This document shows positions 16,475-24,434 of a DNA stretch of 64,000 nucleotides, piece by piece. The stretch lies in the NCBI GenBank assembly GCA_021771915.1, contig JAETNY010000008.1, positions 46,417 to 110,416 of the forward strand, written 5' to 3'. The position numbers were made by a program, and so were the translations under genes. Each line of letters begins with the position of its first letter. The first letter of the stretch is position 1. The stretch comes from Bacillota bacterium (lineage in GTDB: Bacteria > Bacillota > Dehalobacteriia > UBA4068 > UBA4997). The notes under the pieces are model-generated. The model was not told the DNA's origin. It saw only the letters and a list, made by a program, of their open reading frames with translations, and searched no databases.

Positions 16475-17596
16475 ATGGGTATTTTGGGAGATAACATAAA
16501 AAAGTTGGGTTTTGGCTTGATGCGTCTGCCACAAACCAACGGTGTAATTGATATTGAGCAGGTTAAACAGATGGTGGATTTGTATATGCAGGCCGGTTTT
16601 ACATATTTTGATACGGCCTGGGCTTATGCCGGCTCTGAAGACGCTATCCGGCAGGCGCTGGTTGCGCGTTATCCCAGGGAAAGTTTTCAGCTGGCCACTA
16701 AAAACGCTGCCTGGATAGACTGCAAAACAGCCGAGGAAGCTTATGCTCAGTTTGATATTTCTTTGCGCCAAACGGGCGCCGGTTATTTTGATTTTTATTT
16801 GCTGCATAATCTGGGCGAGGGACGCACGAAATATTTTGACGATTATGATATGTGGAACTGGGTACAGGAACAGAAAGCGGCCGGTTTGATTAAGCATGTG
16901 GGCTTTTCTTTCCATTCTACGCCCGAGGAGTTGGAGAAACTTTTGCAGGCGCACCCGGAAATGGAGTTTGTGCAGCTGCAAATTAACTATGCTGATTGGG
17001 AAAATCCGGCAGTACAGTCGCGGCGCTGTTATGAGGTGGCAAGGGCTCACAACAAACCGATTATTATTATGGAGCCGGTTAAAGGCGGTATGTTGGCCAC
17101 GCCGCCGCAGTCGGTTGTGGATATTTTGCAGGCGGCGGAGCCGCAAACCAGCCCGGCTGCCTGGGCAATTCGCTTTGCGGCTGATTTGGACGGAGTTATT
17201 ACCGTGCTGTCTGGTATGAGCAATCTGGCGCAAATGCAGGATAATCTGGCTTGTATGCGAGATTTTCATGGTTTGACGGCCGACCAGCGGCAGGTTTTGC
17301 AAAAAGCGCAGGAGGTATTGAGTCATATTCCGCTTATTCCTTGCACCAGCTGCAACTATTGCGCCAAGGTTTGTCCTATGCAGATTGGTATTTCCGGTTC
17401 TTTTACAGCGATGAATTATCTTACGCTTTATGGTAATAAGGAGATGGCGCGCAGCCAAGAGGGTTGGCTGGTGGGGCGGCATGGTTTTAAGCCGGCTAAT
17501 GAATGTATTAAATGTGGCAGATGTGAAGAGGCTTGTCCCCAGCATATTGCTATTCGGGATAATCTGGCAAAAGTGAGCAGTGAGTTGCTTGTATAG
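16475..17596 (+). CDS. Aldo/keto reductase with two C-terminal 4Fe-4S clusters
   Basis: The start ATG 16475 has GTGAGGG 7 bases upstream. The 373-residue protein carries an AKR barrel (about 1-275) with the catalytic Asp and Tyr in FDTAWAYAGSE, Lys in LATKNAAW and His in YLLHNLGEG. The C-terminus adds two clusters: CTSCNYCAKVCP and CIKCGRCEEACP. These ferredoxin-type AKRs are frequent in anaerobes and likely couple carbonyl reduction to ferredoxin/flavodoxin electron flow. It ends the MerR-controlled operon after the flavodoxin and the S component. Confidence 0.9.
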   Translation: MGILGDNIKKLGFGLMRLPQTNGVIDIEQVKQMVDLYMQAGFTYFDTAWAYAGSEDAIRQALVARYPRESFQLATKNAAWIDCKTAEEAYAQFDISLRQTGAGYFDFYLLHNLGEGRTKYFDDYDMWNWVQEQKAAGLIKHVGFSFHSTPEELEKLLQAHPEMEFVQLQINYADWENPAVQSRRCYEVARAHNKPIIIMEPVKGGMLATPPQSVVDILQAAEPQTSPAAWAIRFAADLDGVITVLSGMSNLAQMQDNLACMRDFHGLTADQRQVLQKAQEVLSHIPLIPCTSCNYCAKVCPMQIGISGSFTAMNYLTLYGNKEMARSQEGWLVGRHGFKPANECIKCGRCEEACPQHIAIRDNLAKVSSELLV

Positions 17597-17708
17597 GCAG
17601 CGGTATTATTAAGCGAAGCAACAGTGCGCCGTCGTTCCCTTTGAAAACGGCGGCTGGCTGGTGTTTGTTGTAAAATTAGTAAGTACTGTTTGGGCATTTG
17701 GGTATTAT

Positions 17709-19232
17709 TTAATCTTCCAAATCAGATATTTCCGCCAGCAAAGCCTGCTTACGCTCATAAAACAGTAAATCCTGATTGTGCTTAAAATAAGCCTGACAAC
17801 CAAACTTGCTGATAAACTTGGCGCAGTAATAGCGCACCGTCAGTTCAGTAACTAAAATCAGCATCTCCTGCCCATCAACAAAAACTTCTTCAATAAAATT
17901 AAAAAGATTTTCCAGCCGTTGCAACAGAGCTTTGTTTTTCGCTTTATGTTCGGCTACCCTGCCGTCATAGGTTGTCTTGATATGTTTAAAAGCAGCTTGG
18001 TTATCCAGACCATCTTTGATGCGGTTCAGTTCCTCCAACTCATTTTCCAGAAAATGAATTACGTAGTTATAAGCGTAACGAGTTTCATAATCCAAAGAGT
18101 TGGCTCGTTCTCCTTGTTGCAGTAGCTGCCGTTCTGCCGTCAAATGCTTGTGCAGCGTGGTAACGTAATCAGCGTTGGGATTGGACGAATTCGTCAACTC
18201 TGTCTTAACCAGCTTAAGTACGCGCAAATTTTCCAAAATAGCATTGTCATTTTCCACTGCCCAGCGCATATCTGCGTTGACAGCGTCCAACAGCAATCCC
18301 AAAAGAGCCAACCTTTCGTCAAAGGGAGCCGCTGTTGCGCGCTCCTTGATATGGTCGTCGGCGTTTCCGGCCAAAATTTGATTTATCTTATAATCGGATT
18401 TATACTTATTATAAAGGTCATAATAAACCGCAAATTCTCGGGCAATTTTCTCATTTTGCAGATATTGCGCGGTTAGCTTAATATCCACAATCAGGCCGTG
18501 ATATTCATAAAGTTTAATCATCTCCGACAAATCTTCCCAGCCGCGAGCGGTAACGAAACTTTTGCGGTCAACCTTAGTTTCCACTAAATAAAAGTAGTTC
18601 TTCTTGATTTCCAAAAAGGTCAAAATTGCGCCGTGAATCCCCTTTTTATAGGCGTACTCTTTCCAGATTTCATAATCCGGCTCCACGTCAATGCGTTTTA
18701 ACCTGTCCCAGGTGGCTATATCATATTCCCGGACGGATTTATTATATTCCGGCGGATTGCCCGCCGTAACCACCAGCCAGCCCTTGGGAATTTGGTGGGT
18801 GCCAAAAATTTTATACTGCAAAAATTGCAACATAGACGGCGCCAGGGTTTCCGAAACACAATTGATTTCGTCCAGAAACAAAATACCCTCTCGGCGGCCT
18901 GTTTCCTTTTGCAGCTTATACACAGCGGCCACAATCTCGCTCATCGTATATTCGGAAACGTTGAACTGCTGGCCGTTATATTCCTCTTTGGTGATAAAGG
19001 GCAGGCCCAGTGCGCTTTGTCTGGTGTGATGAGTCATTGAATAAGATACCAGCCCCACATTTAACTCTTGGGCAATCTGTTCCATAATCGCTGTTTTGCC
19101 AATGCCCGGCGCGCCAATCATAAAAACCGGCCGCTGCCGTTCAATAGGAATAACATATTCGCCAAATTCGTTTTTAGTCAAATAAGCTTTCACGGCGTTG
19201 GCAATCTGCTCCTTGGCTTCTTTAATATTCAT
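17709..19232 (-). CDS. MoxR-type AAA+ ATPase
   Basis: The 507-residue protein has Walker A GAPGIGKTA (about 39-47) and Walker B GILFLDEIN (about 115-123), with sensor and arginine-finger regions (VVTAGNPPEYN, TWDRLKRIDV) typical of MoxR ATPases. The C-terminal half is helical and unassigned. It follows the VWA gene by 18 bp and forms the last gene of a three-gene operon. MoxR-VWA pairs act as chaperone-like or conflict-system motors that remodel a client; the LRR protein encoded first is the obvious candidate. The Asp/Glu of Walker B and the Lys of Walker A are intact. Confidence 0.85.
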   Translation of the reverse strand: MNIKEAKEQIANAVKAYLTKNEFGEYVIPIERQRPVFMIGAPGIGKTAIMEQIAQELNVGLVSYSMTHHTRQSALGLPFITKEEYNGQQFNVSEYTMSEIVAAVYKLQKETGRREGILFLDEINCVSETLAPSMLQFLQYKIFGTHQIPKGWLVVTAGNPPEYNKSVREYDIATWDRLKRIDVEPDYEIWKEYAYKKGIHGAILTFLEIKKNYFYLVETKVDRKSFVTARGWEDLSEMIKLYEYHGLIVDIKLTAQYLQNEKIAREFAVYYDLYNKYKSDYKINQILAGNADDHIKERATAAPFDERLALLGLLLDAVNADMRWAVENDNAILENLRVLKLVKTELTNSSNPNADYVTTLHKHLTAERQLLQQGERANSLDYETRYAYNYVIHFLENELEELNRIKDGLDNQAAFKHIKTTYDGRVAEHKAKNKALLQRLENLFNFIEEVFVDGQEMLILVTELTVRYYCAKFISKFGCQAYFKHNQDLLFYERKQALLAEISDLED

Positions 19233-19250
19233 AACGCATAATCCCCTTTA

Positions 19251-20588
19251 TTAAATCTCGTCCGGGCGCAATACCAGCTTGATAGCCCAAACCGGTAACG
19301 GCGGCGGCTCCAGTTCAAAATCATTATCCATCTCGTCCACAAACACAAAAGCTGTTTCATAATTCGGCTTGTTCTCAGGAAAGGTACCGTAGCCGTCGGT
19401 AAAATAGATAAGTCCCTTTAAATTTGTGAACGCGCCTTGCCGGATTAGTTCGTCCACATAGGCGAACACCGGCCGAAAATCTGTGCCACCAAAGCCGTGC
19501 AACTCCATTTTTTGCATATATTCCTCAAATTCTGCTTGAGAGGTAATTTTGTAATCTTCCTGAACTTTGGCGTCGCACTGGATCATATGCACGTTGATTT
19601 TGCTGAAAAAGCTGTTTTGCTGAGTCAGGATATTATAGGTTTTATTGACAAATTTTTGAACCAACTCTCCCTGCACTGAGCCAGAGGTATCAATCGCCAC
19701 CACAAAATCTCTCACCTTTTTAACCTCTTTATATTCCAGCGGCTCAATCAGAGGCATATTTTTATAAAGCTGCAAGCCGTAGGTATAAAAAACGTAATCA
19801 AATTCATCGTCGTTAACCTGAATTTCCTCGCCCAGCACAGTAAATTTGCGCAGAAAATCACTGTAATCATAGGTTTCACGGTTAACCTCGGCGACGTTTT
19901 GCATCAGGCTGGCGGAACGCTCTCCCCATTCCTGCGAGGCCGTCTGCAAATCCACCAGCACTCGCTCGCTGATTGACTGCCAGTCTGTATAAACATCGCC
20001 CAAGTGCTGTACAGACTGTTTTTTGCCTGCCTGCAAAGTTCCCGCCTGCGGTTTTTCCTTATACCAGATTGTGTGGTCGTCCACCAAAAACAGGTTTCTC
20101 AATCGCAAATATTCGTCCTCGTAGAGGTCGTTTCGTTCAAAGGCTTTATAAAGCCGTTCCGCCGTCAGCCGGCCATATTCCTTTTTCAGTTCCTGCAATT
20201 CTCTGGCTCTGGACAAGGTCTGTATTGAGCCAAGCTGTTTCATATTCAACTCCGTCAAAATGCTTTCCACTGCAATGTCGCAGGCCAAATCCCACAGCAG
20301 CGGATTAAATTCCCGGCTGATGAAAGGGTGATAAAAAATGCAGTGGAGCAGCGTGTGCAGATAAGCATGGTTAAGTTCGGTGCTGCCGGTCTGGTAAAGC
20401 TGGAAAACATACTGCGGCTGAAAATAAAGCCGTTTGCCGTCGCTGGCGATGAAATCAGTAACACCGGCCTGATATTCCAGCTTGCACAGAGCCATATCCA
20501 TAAAGCGTAGGGCTACCAGTAGTTCATTGCGAGAATATTGTAATATACGCTCTGCCAGCCGGTCAGCCTTATCCTGATTTTGCGCCAT
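19251..20588 (-). CDS. VWA-domain protein with inactive metallopeptidase-like N-terminus (DUF2201-like)
   Basis: The C-terminal von Willebrand A domain has a full MIDAS: DTSGS (about 298), the Thr in GFGGTDF and the Asp in YFTDGYGT. The N-terminal half resembles the putative peptidase domain of DUF2201 proteins, but the motif reads HTLLHCIFYH: both His are there while the Glu of HExxH is Thr, so it is probably non-catalytic. At 445 residues it has normal family length. It lies 20 bp after the LRR gene and 18 bp before the MoxR gene, and most likely bridges the ATPase and its client through the metal site. Confidence 0.85.
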   Translation of the reverse strand: MAQNQDKADRLAERILQYSRNELLVALRFMDMALCKLEYQAGVTDFIASDGKRLYFQPQYVFQLYQTGSTELNHAYLHTLLHCIFYHPFISREFNPLLWDLACDIAVESILTELNMKQLGSIQTLSRARELQELKKEYGRLTAERLYKAFERNDLYEDEYLRLRNLFLVDDHTIWYKEKPQAGTLQAGKKQSVQHLGDVYTDWQSISERVLVDLQTASQEWGERSASLMQNVAEVNRETYDYSDFLRKFTVLGEEIQVNDDEFDYVFYTYGLQLYKNMPLIEPLEYKEVKKVRDFVVAIDTSGSVQGELVQKFVNKTYNILTQQNSFFSKINVHMIQCDAKVQEDYKITSQAEFEEYMQKMELHGFGGTDFRPVFAYVDELIRQGAFTNLKGLIYFTDGYGTFPENKPNYETAFVFVDEMDNDFELEPPPLPVWAIKLVLRPDEI

Positions 20589-20608
20589 ATCTTTCCTCCA
20601 TTGACTGC

Positions 20609-23600
20609 TTAAAGTTCATAATCATCGCCGGTCGTGTCGGATATACCCAGCTGAGAATTTTTATAATTAAGCAGATAGCTTAAAATATCCGTTTGCCGGC
20701 TTTGATTGGCCAGTTCGATTATGCCGTCGATGTTCTGGCCGGTGAAAACGCCCAGTTCCGCCAGCATATTCAAGCCGGCCAAATCATCAAATTCCACCAC
20801 CACTTCAATTGCATACTCGGCATGCGTCCGCAAATAGGTCAAATATGCGTTGCGGTAAAGAGGCACCAACTTAATAGACGATTTCAGCCGGTCGGCGGCT
20901 ACCAGAATTTTATCCTTTTGGTCGTTGATACCGGCAAACAGACTATCATATTTAACAAAATCAAAAACGCTGCCATCTTTAACCCGAATACAATCAAGAT
21001 ATTGATTGCGCAGAGATTGAAAGCCATAATCATAATCATAATCTTCGTCGTCGTTGTCAACATTTTGTGCCGGAATATAGATTACAGCGTGGCTAACGTC
21101 GTTTTCAGGCTGGGCGAAATGCACACATAGACGTTTAAGTTGAAAGCAGTTTTGGAAAGCGTTTTCGCCAATGGCGACAATGCTGGCGGGCAGGTGTACC
21201 TCCTGCACAATGCTGTCGCAGAAAGCCAATGGAGCAATTTCTGTCACCGCCTCCGGCAGGTTGACCAAATCATCGTTGCCGAAATAAGTATGCAGCAGGC
21301 TGCCGCCTCCCTCCAGGCGACGCAGCAAGGATTTGCAACTCATATCAACATAAAACCATGGATTCTCGCTGTCCACCTGAATACTGCGCGGAGCAGTGTT
21401 TTGGCTGTTCCACTCGCTGCCAGTGATAAATGCTCCGGCGCCAATCTCCGTCAGGCCGGCGTGCAATTCAAAACTGGTAATATTGGTGCCATTAAAAGCC
21501 TTGTAGCCGATTTTGGTTAAACCGGCAGGCAGTTTAATACTTTTCAGGTTCTCGCAGTTATAAAAGGCTTCTTCCTCAATAATTTGCAGGCTGTCTGGCA
21601 AAATTATCTGAGCCAAATTTTGACAGCCTTGGAAAGCCCCGGCAGCAATTGCTGTGGTCTGTGGGGCCACCGTATAGCTTGCATTTCCGTTCTGACCCAA
21701 ATTATTATAGCTGAAAAAGTCATCGCCATAGGCCTTTTGCAGCCGCCAGCCGTCATCAGCCAGGGTATAAAAGGCGGAGCCGTCGGCCTTCATAGTAGGA
21801 TTGTTCGGGGAAATATAGAAATTCTGCTTCTTTTCTGAATAATAATTACTAAGACAGTCAAAGCTGCTGCTGCCTAGCCGTTGCAAGCTGGCCGGCAACC
21901 ACACTGACTCAATGGGGCAATTGACAAACGCATGACGGCCAATTTCTTGCAAACCCTCAGCAAAAATGGCACTGGTCAGCTTTTTGCAGTATGAAAAAGC
22001 GTAATCGCCAATTTTTTTCAGATTTTCTTCAAAACTAACGCTGCGCAAATTGGTTGAGGCAAAAGCATGTGAGCCGATTTCTCGCAGGCTGGTAGGCAGT
22101 ATAATGTCCGTTAAGGAACGCAAGTTCGCAAACGCACCCTTGGCGATGGTTTCCACCCCTTCCGGCACCACATAGCTGCTCAAAGCGCCCAAAGCTGCCA
22201 GAAACTGCCGTCCGTCTGCCGATAATATACAGGAACCATCTGCTTTCAAATTGGGGTTTTCTGGGTCTATGCTTACATTCCAAATGGTCCGGTTGCCGGT
22301 GAACTGGCCATCAAAATTATATTCGCCATTATAAAAGGCTTCAGTATTGACGGAGGCTAACCCCTTGCCAATATGCAGGGTTGAAAGGGGAGAGTCATGG
22401 AATGTGTTGTCTTTAAGTTCGACGACCGAGTCGGGAATATTAATCTTTTTCAGGCCTATACAGCCGTTAAACGTAGTCGTTACTATTTTGCGCAGATTGT
22501 TAGGCAAATGCACATCGCTCAGGCTGATACAGTTCTTGAAAGCCTGCCCTTGAATAGTGATAACAGAATCTGGCACCACAACCTCGGTCAGATATTTGTT
22601 ATCCTGAAAAGCTCCCTTGGCAATCGCCGTTACTGAACAGCCCTCAATTTGGCTGGGAATAATTACTTTGCCACCGCTGCCGGTATAGCCGGTAATCGTA
22701 ACCTGATGTTTAGCGTTGAAACTATATGTAAAATCTTCAGGCGGAGTGGTTTGTTTATCTGCGCTCTGGGACTGTCCATATGGGCTGCCCCAAAAGGCTG
22801 CCGCTTCAATATTAAGCTTATAATCGGCCAATTCCAATGGCTGGCCGTCAAGTAGCACCTCTTTCAAATTGGGACAGGCGGCAAAAGCCCGGTAGCCAAT
22901 CTGTTGCAAACCGGCCGGCAACGATACTCGTTGCAATTCAGGCCGACCTTGAAAAGCCTCCACACCAATGCTGTCAATGCCATAAGGAATTTGCAGCTCC
23001 GAGCCGCAATTCCAAGGTTCGTCTGCTTCTGCCGGACCGGTGATACAAAGCCAGCCGTTCCGGTTGCGCTGCACCTCAAATGCGGCCAAATCCTGCACAG
23101 CCTGCTCATAGCTGCCATAAGCGGCGGCCTCCGGCTGAGCATAGCGCTCTGCCAGTATTTGCAGTACCTGGGGCTTGCTTTTCTCGTTTTTCTCGATTTT
23201 CTCGATTTTCTTGACAGCGCTGTCCATAATGCCCAACTGGCGCAGATATTTCAGCAACGATGTGCCAAAAAACTCCTGCGCCCGATTTTGCATGGTTTTC
23301 AAATTGCCCTTATATTCCGGATTTTCAAACAGCAAAACTCCAAGGCTGGTCGGCTTGGGCTGGTTCTGATATTTAGCCTGCAAAGCGTCCAATATCGGTT
23401 GAAATTCCGTGGCTGGTCGGCCGCTTCCGGTTTCGTTCTTTTGATAGTCAAAACCGTAAGCCGCCAGCATAGCCTTAGTATCGGCATAGCCCAGCCAGCG
23501 ATACAGCGCGGAAACATTCTGGGCCAAATTTTTATGGTCAGCTTCAATCATACGGTAAATAATGTGCTCCGGATAATAGCTTTCCAAACGGTTCAGCATA

Positions 23601-24142
23601 TTTTGTACCTTGTTTTTGATAATTTCCGGTTCGTTGCCCGGTGGATAAATAACAGAACTGCGCAATTCTTTTACCGCATTGCCAGCGATGAATTCATAAC
23701 CGTAAGGCTGCAGCAAATCTCGAGTACTGGGCAGGCCAGCCTTATGTGCCAGCTTATTTAGTTTATCCTGCAAATCTTTGTCCAGCGCGTCCAAGGCAAA
23801 AATTTTATGCTCCGGATAAAGTTGCTCCAATTTATCCAGCGCCGACTGCAATGTGTCTGATATAATCAGATTTTCCGGCTCTGCGATTTTTTCCGGCATT
23901 ACGTTATGTTTCTGATTTTCAGAGGGTACGTCAAAACCGCATTGACGCAGCAAATCCGCCAACTCTGCATAGCCTAACCGCCGGGTCAGCCGGTTTAACT
24001 GCCAATGAAGTTCTTTGTCTTTTTGTTCCAGTTCAACTATCCGCCTGTCCGGATATAGCTGTTTTAGTTTGATGAATGAGCGTTCCACAAAGTCGTCAAT
24101 CACTTTAAGCGACATTTTGGGCCGCATAATTTGTTTAGTCAT
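20609..24142 (-). CDS. Giant leucine-rich-repeat (BspA-like) protein with N-terminal 80-residue repeats
   Basis: This 1177-residue protein has no signal peptide and should be cytoplasmic. The N-terminus holds three copies of an about 57-residue helical unit at 16-72, 96-152 and 176-233, each with LYPDR/LYPEH/YYPEH, then an LN-rich helix, LGY/AGL and CGFD/YGYE/YGFD; a fourth degenerate unit is at about 246-307. From about 360 to 1000 it carries BspA-type LRR_5 repeats (IPDSVVEL, LPTSLREIGSHAF, LPAGLTKIGYKAF). The last ~100 residues are helical (LRTHAEYAIEVVVEFDDLAGL). As first gene of the LRR-VWA-MoxR operon it is the likely client or sensor. The repeat is not one I can name. Confidence 0.85.
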   Translation of the reverse strand: MTKQIMRPKMSLKVIDDFVERSFIKLKQLYPDRRIVELEQKDKELHWQLNRLTRRLGYAELADLLRQCGFDVPSENQKHNVMPEKIAEPENLIISDTLQSALDKLEQLYPEHKIFALDALDKDLQDKLNKLAHKAGLPSTRDLLQPYGYEFIAGNAVKELRSSVIYPPGNEPEIIKNKVQNMLNRLESYYPEHIIYRMIEADHKNLAQNVSALYRWLGYADTKAMLAAYGFDYQKNETGSGRPATEFQPILDALQAKYQNQPKPTSLGVLLFENPEYKGNLKTMQNRAQEFFGTSLLKYLRQLGIMDSAVKKIEKIEKNEKSKPQVLQILAERYAQPEAAAYGSYEQAVQDLAAFEVQRNRNGWLCITGPAEADEPWNCGSELQIPYGIDSIGVEAFQGRPELQRVSLPAGLQQIGYRAFAACPNLKEVLLDGQPLELADYKLNIEAAAFWGSPYGQSQSADKQTTPPEDFTYSFNAKHQVTITGYTGSGGKVIIPSQIEGCSVTAIAKGAFQDNKYLTEVVVPDSVITIQGQAFKNCISLSDVHLPNNLRKIVTTTFNGCIGLKKINIPDSVVELKDNTFHDSPLSTLHIGKGLASVNTEAFYNGEYNFDGQFTGNRTIWNVSIDPENPNLKADGSCILSADGRQFLAALGALSSYVVPEGVETIAKGAFANLRSLTDIILPTSLREIGSHAFASTNLRSVSFEENLKKIGDYAFSYCKKLTSAIFAEGLQEIGRHAFVNCPIESVWLPASLQRLGSSSFDCLSNYYSEKKQNFYISPNNPTMKADGSAFYTLADDGWRLQKAYGDDFFSYNNLGQNGNASYTVAPQTTAIAAGAFQGCQNLAQIILPDSLQIIEEEAFYNCENLKSIKLPAGLTKIGYKAFNGTNITSFELHAGLTEIGAGAFITGSEWNSQNTAPRSIQVDSENPWFYVDMSCKSLLRRLEGGGSLLHTYFGNDDLVNLPEAVTEIAPLAFCDSIVQEVHLPASIVAIGENAFQNCFQLKRLCVHFAQPENDVSHAVIYIPAQNVDNDDEDYDYDYGFQSLRNQYLDCIRVKDGSVFDFVKYDSLFAGINDQKDKILVAADRLKSSIKLVPLYRNAYLTYLRTHAEYAIEVVVEFDDLAGLNMLAELGVFTGQNIDGIIELANQSRQTDILSYLLNYKNSQLGISDTTGDDYEL

Positions 24143-24176
24143 TGATACTTCATTCCTTTTTTTGGCATTTTATTTA

Positions 24177-24205
24177 ATTATAGCACATTGTTACCAAACA
24201 GTAAA
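24177..24205 (-). promoter_or_regulatory. Sigma-A type promoter of the LRR-VWA-MoxR operon
   Basis: On the minus strand, TTTACT (24205-24200) and TATAAT (24182-24177) are separated by 17 bases, 35 bp upstream of the LRR start. It is the only good promoter in the intergenic region and precedes all three genes. Confidence 0.6.
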
Positions 24206-24385
24206 GCGGAATGGAAAATAGGTTCTATTTTGTTATACGAAGCTGACCAGAGTAGGGCGATAGAGTGCCGGAAATGAAAATATTTTTTAAATTTATTGGT
24301 GGGTTTGAAATTATTAGGCCGGAGCCTGCGCCAGAGGGAATTGCGGCGAGGGCTAAATGATTAATATTCTCTAAGACAAAAAACA

Positions 24386-24428
24386 AAGAAACAGGCTAAC
24401 TTTTTCAATAGGTTTCAGCCTGTTTCTT
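24386..24428 (-). terminator. Intrinsic terminator of the SLH-flavodoxin-AKR gene
   Basis: Perfect 12-bp arms AAGAAACAGGCT and AGCCTGTTTCTT; on the minus strand a T-rich run (TGTTTTTTG) follows. It lies 7 bp after the stop of the gene at 24435. Confidence 0.8.
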
Positions 24429-24434
24429 ATTATT

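Noticed and set aside
16409..17545. 378-codon antisense frame opposite the Fe-S aldo-keto reductase
   Set aside because: The plus-strand gene has all catalytic and cluster motifs; the antisense product is Arg/His/Gln rich with no domain.
22904..23761. 285-codon plus-strand frame inside the LRR gene
   Set aside because: It is a shadow of the intact minus-strand LRR gene and lacks a ribosome site.
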